Below, one piece after another: positions 23,150-33,143 of a DNA stretch of 64,000 bases. Origin of the DNA: Pomphorhynchus laevis. Lineage: Eukaryota > Acanthocephala > Palaeacanthocephala > Echinorhynchida > Pomphorhynchidae. The stretch covers positions 186,001 through 250,000 of the forward strand of contig WNNJ02001187.1 of assembly GCA_012934845.2 (NCBI GenBank). Direction: 5' to 3'. Both the position numbers and the translations under genes were made by a program. Within the stretch, counting starts at the first letter, position 1; each line of letters opens with the position of its first letter. The notes under the pieces are model-generated. The model was not told the origin of the DNA. It searched no databases and was given only the letters and a program-made list of their open reading frames with translations.

Positions 23150-23679
23150 CCACAGTTATAAGCGGTGGGCCTAGCCGGTACTAAACCAATAGGATAACTT
23201 GTCCGGCAACAAGTGGCAGATCCTTATTTAATGGCGGGATCGACTCGCCATATCATAGCGTTAAGCCCCCATTGGATGAATGGATTTTTATAGACGTAAA
23301 GCTGCCACGCTTTACGACGCCATCGCGATAACGCTACTGCTTGCTGTCCGCAACTGCTTATTCGTCAAGCCGAAGCTCGCTTATATCGCAGCTAACCTGC
23401 ATATCTGCAGGCCCTTCCCCTATCCGCAACCTGGGGACGCGCGGCGTGGCATAAGCTATGCCGCTCCGCCGACATATTGATTTTAATTCTTTATTATAAT
23501 TACAAATTTTTCTTCCTAATAGTGGTAGGAGTTTATACCTTATTTTAAGAATATATTTACTTAAATCTGACCCTATTATTTCTTTACTTTTAGAATTATT
23601 TAAAAGTCCGGCTATATTTATGTTATCTATACATTTATTAATAAAGTTTATGGTTAATGTATATTTTCTATTGTTATTA

Positions 23680-24390
23680 TTAACATTTTGTACGATTATA
23701 GTATTTTGTATTACAATAACTGTCTATTATACAACTTAGCCTATCATAGTCGTTAATTAATTTTTGATTTATTGAACATATGATATCTTTAGAAAAACTT
23801 CTTATATTTACATAAAGATCTTTTAGCTTATTATCACTTAAAAGTTGTTTTAACATTTCTAATTGTTCATTTATATACATATCTTTTTTAATATTTTTAA
23901 CTCTATTTTTCCTATTCCTTTTATCACCATGACTTCTTGGTTTGCGTTTAACCGGATTATTATAATAGAGTTGTTTATTATGTATTATACTACTTCTGCC
24001 AATTCCTTGTACCACGTCATTCAATCCTAATGGGTACATGGAATTAAGCGTTTTAATCCAAAAATTTTCTTTTTCTAATAGTTTTTGATTTAATATTGAA
24101 ATGTTTTCTTCGATAATATGTTCTAAAATAAATAATTTACAGTTTTTAATATCATGTCCTATTAATCTCATATGTTTATGAAATATAGTTTGACTATTAT
24201 GCTGTATATTATATATGTGTTGCCTAAACCTAGTTTTTAACATTTGATGTTTTTCCTATATATTGCAACCCACATGTACATTGTATAACATACACTACAC
24301 CTGTGGTATTGCAGTTACAATTATTATTAATATTTAATGAAAAACATTTGTTTGTCGTATTACTTATGATACAATTATTATTACTTATAA
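23680..24390 (-). pseudogene. Penelope-like GIY-YIG endonuclease module
   Basis: It begins with CIVCDV and CNCNTTG cysteine pairs, then GVVYVIQCTCGLQYIGKTS (the GIY-YIG core). TRFRQHIYNIQHNS, the FILEHI helix and EKENFWIKTLNSMYPLGLND follow, the last typical of Penelope-like nucleases. A basic linker (KRKPRSHGDKRNRKNRVK) leads toward the RT. N-terminal placement plus the CxC pair fits the Naiad lineage. It is not open from end to end. Confidence 0.8.
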
Positions 24391-24639
24391 CATCACAAAC
24401 TATACAATTTTTTTGTTACATTTAAAAGATCTCAAATTGAAATCATTAGTACTTACGTATTTTTCTAATATGGTTGAGTACATGTAACTTTTAAGTCATA
24501 ATTTTTAACGTTGCTTTTTCGGTGTCACCACCTAGTTTAGTTGACTCAGACTAAACTTACAACGGGCCATCCAGCAGCATCTGACAGGGGGCTGCCCTGC
24601 TTAAGGCGGTTGCAGGCTGGAACAAGATCTATAAAGATC

Positions 24640-25175
24640 TACCACGTTCACTCCACGCGCTACGCCTAAACTCCAACTCACCTAAATCCACTCTTCTTCC
24701 CCTACAACGCATCGTCAACGCAGCTGTCCGAATTCTCCTCCGTCTTCGTCGTTTTGATCACACATCCTACCATCTTGCTTCTCTCGATTTGCCTACAATT
24801 TATTGTCGTGTTCAAATTCGTCTTCTTATCGTTGCTTTCCGCCTTGTAACTTTTCATACCCCTTCATTTCTCAACCTTCCTTTTCTTGATAATTCCCGTC
24901 CTGTTTACTGTTCCTTGCGTTCCTGTAATTCCCTTCTTTTACATGTCCCAAACTACTCTACCTCCTTTGGACTCCGCTCCTTCCTGGTGGCTGCTCCTCT
25001 ATCGTGGAATCATCTGCCCATTCATATACGCCAATCAACTTCCCTGCAGTGCTTCAAACGACAAATCCGATCCCATCTGAACAATTTAACTGCTTGACTT
25101 TCTCATTTTTGTTTGTGGACTTGTAAGCGTACAGCTTGTACGCATTTGCCACATTAAATAAATTTGTATTATTAT
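24640..25175 (+). mobile_element. D3: L2-like 3' end
   Basis: The C-terminal frame (24789-25097) reads PTIYCRVQIRLLIVAFRLV, SFGLRSFLVAAPLSWNHLPI and CFKRQIRSHLNNL. The tail hairpin is GCGTAC-AGCTT-GTACGC (25127-25143), a perfect stem with changed bases relative to D1. It ends TTAAATAAATTTGTATTATTATT. It lies between the Penelope-like N-terminus and its second repeat. Confidence 0.8.
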
Positions 25176-25432
25176 TATTACGCAACCTAGCTATTGGCCA
25201 TTACCTGGTCTCTTAAACGTTATCACGTGAAGCAGTTTACATTTTAAAGTGTAAACACCTTGGGATGCAAACTTCTCCCTTTTTAAGAATTAATAATTCA
25301 TGCTTGTTTGAAAATAAGAAAAAATAATAGTAAAGTCGTAACCAATAATACATAGTTTCAGTATTTCTGACAGAGGTCATATTACCGGGAAAACAAAGTC
25401 CACAGGTCAATAATAACATGTCAGTAGAACAA

Positions 25433-26060
25433 ATAAAATCAGCTAACTGAGTCTACGTATTTAATATAATTATAAAATAAACAAAACATAATAATGCTAA
25501 ATCAAAATTTAATAATTAAATAATAAAATTAATAATTGTTTTTAGATTTTCTATAATTTATATCAAGTTAAAAAATGAAATTTAAAATAAACTTCATGTT
25601 TATAAATTGACTAATAAATAACAGACGTTGTACCAGAATAAGAATTAGAGGTCATCAGGAGGAACTGCTATGCTATCAGGTTTCGGCCCCTAAATACTCT
25701 ACCCAACATAGCAGCGGGACCAAATACATGCTAATGATGTATTTCCTCTGAAATAACTATCTAGTATCTTATTCTAATACAAAGTATATTATTTATCCAT
25801 CCATAAAAATTTGCCACTTAAGAGTTTAAATGTATTCTTTTTATTATTGTATTGATTTATATATTTTACTATTTTCTGTTTAATGTTATTTTTATAGTAA
25901 CCTAGTTTAAAATATGCGTCTATTAAATTATTTAAATGATTTTGAAGAAAGCCAATATCATTACATATTGTTGCAATTCTTAAAATTTCATTATTTAATG
26001 TATTATTTTTTATATTATATGGTATTATATTATATGGTATTATATTTTATATTATATGGA
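25433..26060 (-). repeat. Second copy of the Penelope-like 3' end (pLTR-like)
   Basis: Nearly the same sequence as 18006-18610, in the same orientation, with small indels. It lies upstream of the GIY-YIG module. It contains the inverted repeat CTGCTATG/CATAGCAG around the GGTTTCGGCCCCTAA stretch and the hairpin AAATACAT/ATGTATTT. The end at 26000-26060 is expanded by repeats of TTATATGG. Confidence 0.85.
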
Positions 26061-26220
26061 AAAGTGCTAACAGTTTGTCCAATTAGATTCTGCTAAACTG
26101 CATTGCATAAACACTCGCTCACTTCTGATGCAACATTACGACCTTCTACAGTACTCTAACTTCAATATTAATTTAGTAATATAAAAATAATAAAATATCT
26201 ATAAACAATTCAAAACACAA

Positions 26221-26630
26221 TTATTCTTTGGCTGGAACTGCTACTGACTCCTTTTGATTTATAGATATGGATTTATCCTTGTCCACAATTGCTGATTATG
26301 ATATTTCTTCAGTTTCAATAAACATGATAAAACTTTCTAAAGTACGATTTCCGCCATAAACAATTGGCTGGATATTTTCAATTTTTGAGAATAACATAAT
26401 TGTCGGGAAGCTGCAAATAGGGATAAAAGGTATTTCGTTAAGTGTAGCATCAATTTTAGCGACGAAGACATCTGAGTGATTTTCGAAATGAGTACCGAGC
26501 AAATTTTACACAGGTTCTATACGCTGGCAACTACCACACCAGGGTGCATAAAATTCCACTAAAACAGCTTTCGATGGATCATGTGATACAGAAATGATAT
26601 TGCTATGTACTTTTGGAAATAATCGTAAAA
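26221..26630 (-). pseudogene. Protein disulfide isomerase a'-type domain, with in-frame stops
   Basis: The frame reads FPKVHSNIISVSHDPSKAVL, then EFYAPWCGSCQRIEPV, stop, NLLGTHFENHSDVFVAKIDA, SFPTIMLFSK, YGGNRTLESFIMFIETEEIS, stop, and a short Lys/Glu tail ending AVPAKE. This is the thioredoxin fold of PDI/ERp57. The active site is CGSC rather than CGHC. Two TAA codons in one frame, with no splice sites that would remove them, mark a probable pseudogene. No ER retention signal is seen. Confidence 0.8.
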
Positions 26631-26639
26631 TAACTGAAA

Positions 26640-27105
26640 AATTCCGTCTTTATTAAAAAGATAATGCCCCATCGTGCATCGTCCAATGCGCCACCTGTGG
26701 CGCATGCACTATGAGTTAATCACATCTTCTTTAAATAAATCTAGGTCCATGAATAAGTATATGGTAAAATTTTGATATTGGAATAGGAAATTATGCGTGA
26801 ACGTTTTATATTTGCTAGCATAAAAATAAAAATTTAGTAGTTTCATTGCTTCGGACATTGTTTTTGTAAAAAACAATGTCCGAAGCAAAGTTCTTGTACG
26901 TCCTCATCATATTGGTCATTAACTTACCATCAGCCTGCCATGTTCTTGCCCTATGGATCCGTCGCCAGAATACCTTGAAGCTGAAATAAAATTATGCTTA
27001 AACATTTTATTCTATGAAAATATTAATTCACTTTTAGATCATTGACCAGTATATTTACAATAAAAGAAACTGACCTTTTATTTTAGATATCAATAAACTT
27101 CAACA
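26640..27105. other. Spacer between the PDI remnant and the SOD gene, with two hairpins
   Basis: This should contain the promoter of the SOD gene. It holds a 9-bp hairpin (ATGCGCCAC/GTGGCGCAT, 26686-26705) and a 20-bp hairpin (26846-26888). On the minus strand, 26980-26928 looks like a 53-nt exon between TTTCAG and GTAAGT. Its best open frame (RYSGDGSIGQEHGRLM) matches nothing I know. Confidence 0.5.
26846..26888. other. Perfect 20-bp inverted repeat with 3-nt loop
   Basis: The left arm TTGCTTCGGACATTGTTTTT (26846-26865) pairs exactly with 26869-26888 across loop GTA. It stands 218 bp before the SOD start codon. Confidence 0.9.
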
Positions 27106-27946
27106 ATGCTTACCAAATATTTAAGGTATACAGTAACTTCGTTTTTATCATATATAATGCACATTTTGCAATATTGTAGCGGAATTCAAACCAAATTGGC
27201 ATACTCATTAAAGGCAAGCAGAACGCTTTATACACTTCCTGATCTACCATATGATTACAACGCTCTTGAGCCTTATATCAACAATGAGATCATGCATCTG
27301 CATCACGACAAGCACCATCAGGCTTATGTTAATAATTTAAATGCGGCTTTAGAAAAGCTTGCTCATCAAATTGAAAGTAACAGTCAACAACCGAGTTAGT
27401 AGGAATTGTCATTTATCCGTCTTAGAATCTTATATTACTAGGTAAATCGACATCTGCATTGCAAATCGCTAATCTAGCGAGCCAGTTGCGATTTAATGCC
27501 GGTGGACATAGCAATCATTCAATGTTTTGGAAAATGTTATGTCCGGCAGGGGGACCGTCACCCAGCGGTGAGAATTACTTACTGTATCTTTATAAAAACG
27601 TGTGATTTTAGGAAAATTGCAAGAACTTGTACGCAAGAATTATTGCAATTTAGACAACCTAATTGATACTCTTTGTAAGCAATGTATTCAAGTACAAGGA
27701 TCGGGATGGGGCTGGTTATGCTTAGATAAAAGTACAGATGCTTTGTTGATAATGTCAACAGCCAATCAGGACCCTTTACCTGATAATATTCTGCCGTTAT
27801 TGGGAATCGATGTTTGGGAACATGCATATTACCCTCAATACAAAAACGACCGTGGTGCATATGTCAAGAACATATTCAATGTGGTAAATTGGAAGTACGC
27901 CGAAGAAGCCTTGACAGAATTTTTAAACAACAGAAATAAACATTAA
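27106..27946 (+). CDS. SOD2: Manganese superoxide dismutase, mitochondrial
   Basis: It converts superoxide to hydrogen peroxide and oxygen in the mitochondrial matrix. Exons are 27106-27394, 27442-27567 and 27612-27946. The introns are 47 and 44 bp (GT-AG, both phase 1). The first 40 or so residues form a basic presequence before [17 protein letters not shown]. Metal ligands are in [20 protein letters not shown] and [13 protein letters not shown] carries the Gln typical of Mn rather than Fe enzymes. [11 protein letters not shown] is the usual core. The joined frame is open and of normal length, so the gene looks functional. Confidence 0.95.
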
Positions 27947-28404
27947 CTGAAAATATCATATTATATAAAGAAGAATAGAATAAGAATCGTTGAAATTAAA
28001 CGACGGCATTGATAACATTCGATAGGCGATATACCAATCTACATTTATTAAAATAACTTGTTAAATTTAGAGTAGCTTTTAAAAATTAAACATCTGTCCT
28101 TCCATTTTGTTATCATTTTATAGAAGATAAATTAAGCAAAAATAGATACCGAAATAAAATCTTAACAGTTTAAAATAAAGGCAAAAAGAACAGAATATTA
28201 GATAAAAAATACAAATTTATTTATTTACAGAAATATTAGTATCAAAAATAACAGATAAAAATTAAAATTTATTTGCATATAATTTATTTTTAATAATTTA
28301 AATAACATATAACTTATTTAATTAACATATAATTAATTATATTTCATATAATCTATTTCATATAATTTATTTTTATTTCTGTAATAATAAAAAACAAAAC
28401 ACAA
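27947..28404. other. SOD 3' flank and AT-rich repeat R1
   Basis: No further gene. An ATTAAA at 27986-27991 could serve as polyadenylation signal. From 28227 it is repeat R1, which recurs at 32757. Confidence 0.5.
28227..28373. repeat. R1 (first copy) of a duplicated AT-rich unit
   Basis: AGAAATATTAGTATCAAAAA and the following 125 bp match 32757-32907 almost base for base. LINE F inserts just after this copy. Confidence 0.85.
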
Positions 28405-30890
28405 TTTTGGGAATTATGTTTTGGATAGTAGTTCTTCCAAGTCAGATGTGGATTTGTGGAATTTTCTTACAAATGATCTCATGGTGGAGCAACATGTGCA
28501 GTCGCCCACTAGATTCGCGCAAAACCAGGAATCTTGTCTAGATTTGGTATTTTCCAAATTAATTACAAGTGCGGGTAATATGAGCTATCAGAGTCCTATT
28601 GGATTGAGCGATCATTGCATGATCTTATTCAATTATTTTTCTATGTGTATGATCCCAAAACTGAAAAATTTGATAGTGTCGAAAAGATCTTGGCAACAAA
28701 TTGATGAAGACTCATTACGAGAGGCGGCACTAAGAACATCATTCAACTGTGCTAGTGAAGACATTGAGGTAAGGTGGCATGTTATTGAATCAGGTTTAGT
28801 AGCTCTTGCAGATAAGTTTGCACCACTCCGTAGAGTACCAAAAAGTAAAGCTAAATACCCTCCTTGGTTTGACACTGAATTGCGATATGCTCTCAAACAT
28901 AGGAATCGTCTATTTGAACTAAGCCGTCATCAGAATAATTTTAAAAAGCGGTATACAATGTTCCGAAATTTCGTCAATCGCCTTAAGATTACAAAAAGGC
29001 AAAGTTTTGAAGATCAATTAGCTTTACAGATTGATACAGAACCAAAAAATTTTGTGCTAAGATGAAAGGATCCAGAGCTCTGCTACCAGCAATTTCATCT
29101 TTAAGAGACGGTAACACTCGAGTGATATCGCCAGACAGCATGGCAGAATTGTTTGCATCCGCTTTTGAGCTGACACCAGATCCTTTCTCTAGCATATGTG
29201 GAGATGCAGCATCACAACAGGTAGAAATTGGTTCTCCAGTTTTAACGATAACAGCACATGAGGTTTTTGTTGAATTGGCTAGGTTATCTAGATCATCAGC
29301 GGCAGGCCCCGATGATATTCACCCCAACTTCTTAAGTTACTTGCTCCTGTTCTGACTGAGCCATTAGCCTCCATACTTGAGCTGAGCTTGCGCATTTCGA
29401 AGTTACCTGCTGCCTGGAAAAAAGCGATTGTAGTATCAATTTATAAAAATGGTGAAAAAGATGATCCGAATAACTATAGGGCAATAAGTCTAACTAGTGT
29501 TGTATGCAAAGTGATTGAGCGCATACTAAACAAACGCATATATGATCATTTGAGTTCGCTGAGAATTCTCAATAATGCACAGCATGGATTTCGCCCTCGG
29601 CGTTCATGTCTTACAAACTTATTACATGCTCGTGAATATTGGGTTGGACATGTTGCTAACGGGTACTGTATCGACGTAATATTTCTTGACTTTAGTCGGG
29701 CTTTTGATAGGGTGCCCCATAAAATGCTAATTTCCACCCTTGAGTCTTATAAAGTCAATCGCTCCATTATAAGCTGGATTCAAGATTTTCTTAAAGATAG
29801 ATCCTTTGCTGTTCGTGTAGGTCAATGCCTATCGTCTTATCGTCCTATCACCTCAGGAGTACCACAGGGATCAGTCTTAGGACCCTTGTTGTTTAATATA
29901 TTTATAAATCAGCTACTAGATTTAATTGAGGATTGTAGTGTTTTAGCTTTTGCCGATGATGTAAAGGTATGGAAATTGATTAAAACCAACAAGGATCGAA
30001 ATGACTTTCAAAATATCCTAAACATTGTTTTTAAACAATGTCTTTAAACACTGGAATTTCATTGAATATTAAAAAGTGTGCACATATAAGATTAGGTCAT
30101 AGCAATGTGAGTCAAGAATATTTTATTGGCGATGAGTTTGTTGTTTCCACGCAGTCCATTCTGGATCTTGGTATAATTGTTCAAAACAATCTGAAAACAC
30201 GTGCTAACACTGATAGGATTTGTAACGCAGCAAGAAGAATGACCTATATTCTCAAAAATTGCTTTAAAGATTTATCTCCCGTTTGTGTTGTGCGTTTATA
30301 TAATGCTCTTATAAGACCGATATTAGAATATGTGTCGCCAGTAGTCTTTCCGTGTACGCGTACAGAACTTGATCAATTAGAGCGCATACTTCGACGGTTT
30401 ACGAAATTATGTCCTCAGGTACGATATCTTCCCTATGAGGCACGAATAAAAAGTTTGAATATGCCGACAGTGCGTGAAAGGTTCATTCTTTTCGACCTAC
30501 TAGCTATGTATCGACTAGTTAATAAAGATGAAAATTTTCCAGCAAATAGAGTTGAACTCAATGAACGGGATGGACGTAGAGGGCACTCGAAAGTACTAGT
30601 AGTACATGAGCATGGAAAATACCCTCGTCATTTCCGACTGTCTCATCGAGCGGTGAATATTTGGAATCGTCTTCCAGTTGATGTCGTTGCGGTGCATACA
30701 ATCAATGAATTTAAATCTAATATAAAGAACTGGATTCGAAATGAGAACGAATGGTGGTTGCTGCAGTACCCATGGTTCTGATATATATACTGAACGATTT
30801 TTTTGATTTTTTTCTTGTATTTATTTGTTTTTTATGTGAGCGGTCAAAACAGCATTATGGCTATGACCTGTAGTAATAATATAATATAAT
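28405..30890 (+). mobile_element. LINE F: 5'-truncated CR1-like LINE
   Basis: It begins in the endonuclease domain and runs through the RT to a 3' end with nested stems (GGTCA/TGACC outside AGC/GCT, 30842-30868), followed by a TAATAATATAAT tail. It splits the repeat unit R1-R2. The ORF2 is in four frames. Confidence 0.85.
28421..30781 (+). pseudogene. LINE F ORF2, endonuclease C-terminus plus RT
   Basis: SPIGLSDHCMILF closes the endonuclease and PPWFDTELRYALKHRNRLFEL is the linker. The RT has [81 protein letters not shown] and FADDVKVW. The thumb ends ILEYVSPVVFPCTRTELDQL...WNRLPVDVVAVH. Frame changes lie near 29055, 29345 and 30035. The one near 30035 is absent from the related copy at 54245, so it is private to this copy. 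Confidence 0.85.
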
Positions 30891-30944
30891 AATATAAAAT
30901 ATAATAATTAAATATTATTATATGACTAATATTTAATATAATTA

Positions 30945-31118
30945 AATATTAGTCATACATGTTTTGGCGTTTATGCCAAAATCACTAACTATTAGCGATA
31001 TACATCTTTTATCGTGTACGTGTATGATAATTTTATCAAGTAATTCCTTATGCACACCTAAAGTTTACTTTGAATTTAACAAAACAATTTTAAAATTTAA
31101 ATTGCTAAACAAAAACCT
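30945..31118. repeat. R2 (first copy) of the duplicated unit
   Basis: It matches 32935-33108 with few differences. It contains the inverted repeat TTTTGGC-GTTTAT-GCCAAAA. It ends at AAACAAAAACCT, which is the left target duplication of the next insertion. Confidence 0.85.
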
Positions 31119-32646
31119 CGGAAGCCGCGGAAGAGTACGCAATCCGCGTTAAATAACGAAAATACCGACATGCCATGGACGAAAATGGTTACATTTTTAC
31201 CCCTGCAGTTGTTGAGACCTATGGGGATGGAACGTTGGCAGACTACGTCTTATCCGTAGAATAGCGCGCTACCTTGCAGCTCTCGAAACATCCCATATTC
31301 ACAGGTAGCTGAGGAATTATTTTAGTGAATATTGATCGCGCTAATGGGAGGGAATGCCAAGGCTCTCCTGAAGAGCCTCCCCGATGACGACAAAGGCTGG
31401 AATGGAGTGTCTATTGATTGCAGTGACGGTACTCAATATCGAATTTTTGCACTGCACCCCTCAACATCCATTATTGACGGATCCAACCAACAAATATTGC
31501 TGCGACAGGGAAATGAACAGAATTGCAGTAGTGAGGAACTAGAAATTTTAAATCTAGTTGGAATGGAGGTACACGCCGTTACCGATAATTTCGAAAATTT
31601 TGGAATTCCGTGTGTTGTGCGAGCGAGTGACAAGCGACTGTCTAGTAAGTACTTGAATAAAACCGAGGAATACTTGTGGTTCGGCTCACAAAAGCGGGGA
31701 ACGTTCAATAACGTGACAGCATACAGAGACCAAAGCGAATATCCAAAAAAGATATTTTCGCTCAGTGCAAAATATCTGTGAAAAAGATATGTATACAAAC
31801 GGAGAAATCAAGTTTCTTTCTTAACGCCATCACGCGATCACTCGTCTGCCTCAATATGTGTGTGCTTCATTTCCAAAAACAACATGCCGGCAGCGAGAAC
31901 CGAAGATGTAGTCGACAACAAGGCGAATCTATCGACAAGCAACAATCTGATACGATGCGGATAAGATTGGTCGAAACAAGAAAAGTCAAAGAAAATTCGA
32001 TTTGCCATAATGGCCCGCCTTGGAAACATGTTATTCCAACGAATTTAACCGGCATTGGAGCCGAATAATATATCGTTCTTCATCCTGTGAAAAATGTAAC
32101 TCTGAAGGACCAGCTACAAAGGGCTCGAAGCTTCCAACTCTGGCGTCAGTGACCAGCGCAAAACAATCTAGCAACATCAACCGCGAGAGATCGTGACGGG
32201 CAGGCCAGCAAACTTATTGAACATCAGGGACAATTGAGAAATGCGAAAACGTCGAGCAATGCTAGTTACAGAGAGAAAGCGAATGGGTCGATGTTGCGAC
32301 CATTAATCGGCCCAACTTATCCTTCAAAGGTCGAAGAGCCGCTTTTTCGAAGACGCTGCTGAAGATTCAAACATGGGGTTTTTACGCATGGATCTAAGCA
32401 GGGAAGATAATTCCCAATATGTGGATGGTTGTAGCGTTCCTGTAGCTGCCGAGCGTTGTCTACATCAAGGAGATAACAGCGATTGGCACGGTAGGCGAGC
32501 ACTCCTGTGAATATGGATTCGCGTGAAGACGCAGAATTTTTAGACAACGAGGACATCTCTTACGCTGCCCCCGTTATAGACAACGGACTGCATGAGGATT
32601 TACGGAGACATAATGGATAATTGATAAATTTTGGCATATTAAAAAA
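31119..32646 (+). mobile_element. Poly(A)-tailed retrocopy of an unidentified transcript
   Basis: The 1.5-kb segment is bounded by AAACAAAAACCT at 31107-31118 and 32647-32658. It ends in a run of A after TTTTGGCATATT. Composition is richer in GC than its surroundings. Several gene-like frames on the plus strand follow each other. This is the form of a reverse-transcribed mRNA or of a short retroposon. No RT or known SINE promoter is seen. Confidence 0.65.
31344..31781 (+). CDS. Unrecognised ORF within the retrocopy
   Basis: From ATG at 31344 the frame gives 145 residues: MGGNAKALLKSLPDDDKGW, YRIFALHPSTSIIDG, SSEELEILNLVGMEVHAV, then EYLWFGSQKRGTFNNVTAYR. It reads like a globular, soluble protein. 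A short frame before it (MDENGYIFTPAVVETYG, from 31174) and pieces after it (SRDHSSASICVC, QYVDGCSVPVAAERCL near 32420) suggest a longer original ORF broken by frameshifts. I do not know the family. Confidence 0.4.
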   Translation: MGGNAKALLKSLPDDDKGWNGVSIDCSDGTQYRIFALHPSTSIIDGSNQQILLRQGNEQNCSSEELEILNLVGMEVHAVTDNFENFGIPCVVRASDKRLSSKYLNKTEEYLWFGSQKRGTFNNVTAYRDQSEYPKKIFSLSAKYL

Positions 32647-32756
32647 AAACAAAAACCTTGTAATTAAATAATAACATATAATTTATTTATAATTATAAAA
32701 TTATAATAAAATTATAATTGAACAGAATAAAATTTTGCAAGTTTAAAATAAAGACA

Positions 32757-33143
32757 GAAATATTAGTATCAAAAATAACAGATAAAAATTAAAATTTATT
32801 TACATATAATTTATTTTTAATAATTTAAATAGCATATAACTTATTTAATTAACATATAATTAATTATATTTCATATAATCTATTTCATATAATTTATCTT
32901 TATTTCTGTAAATTAAATTAACATAATTTCTTTACATAAATATTAGTTATACATGTTTTGGCGTTTATGCCAAAATCACTAATTATTAGCGATATACATC
33001 TCGTATCGTGTACGTGTATGATAATTTTATCAAGTAATTTCTTATGCACACCTAAAGTTTACTATGAATTTAACAAAACAATTTTAAAATTTAAATTGCT
33101 ATACAAAAACCTTATAATTAAATAATAACATATAATTTATTTA
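32757..33143. repeat. R1-R2-R3, uninterrupted second copy
   Basis: This is the whole unit without insertions: R1 (32757-32907), R2 (32935-33108) and R3 (AACCTTATAATTAAATAATA, to 33143). R3 also occurs at 32652-32690 after the retrocopy. It gives the pre-insertion sequence for both LINE F and the retrocopy. Confidence 0.85.

Larger units (their letters stand above)
20080..23471 (-). mobile_element. RTE-clade LINE nested in the Penelope-like element
   Basis: Perfect 20-bp target duplications (20060-20079 and 23472-23491) bound this 3.4-kb minus-strand insertion. It has a GC-rich leader (23150-23471), an endonuclease and RT reading as one broken ORF, and almost no 3' UTR. The stop codon lies eight bases from the right-hand duplication. 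GC content is clearly higher than the surrounding DNA. It is near full length with a few frame breaks. Confidence 0.9.
18006..24480 (-). mobile_element. Penelope-like element, Naiad-type domain order (GIY-YIG before RT)
   Basis: On the minus strand a GIY-YIG nuclease (24390-23680) precedes a Penelope-type RT (about 20050-18370), the reverse of canonical Penelope. It is interrupted by an RTE LINE with a perfect 20-bp target duplication. About 600 bp from its 3' end (18006-18610) is repeated in the same orientation upstream of the N-terminus (25433-26060), as expected for partial tandem copies of these elements. The copy is old and broken in several places. Confidence 0.8.

Noticed and set aside
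18006-26060. LTR retrotransposon, because the 600-bp direct repeat flanks a coding region
   Set aside because: The enzymes are GIY-YIG and a YIDD Penelope-type RT; there is no protease, RNase H, integrase or TG...CA end. The repeats fit partial tandem Penelope-like copies.
26954-27046. Plus-strand 30-residue frame MDPSPEYLEAEIKLCLN before SOD
   Set aside because: No resemblance to a known protein, no conserved context, and it ends before the SOD start in an AT-rich leader.
30945-33108. R2 repeats as LTRs around a 1.5-kb body
   Set aside because: The larger unit R1-R2-R3 is duplicated as a whole and the body has its own poly(A) and target duplication.
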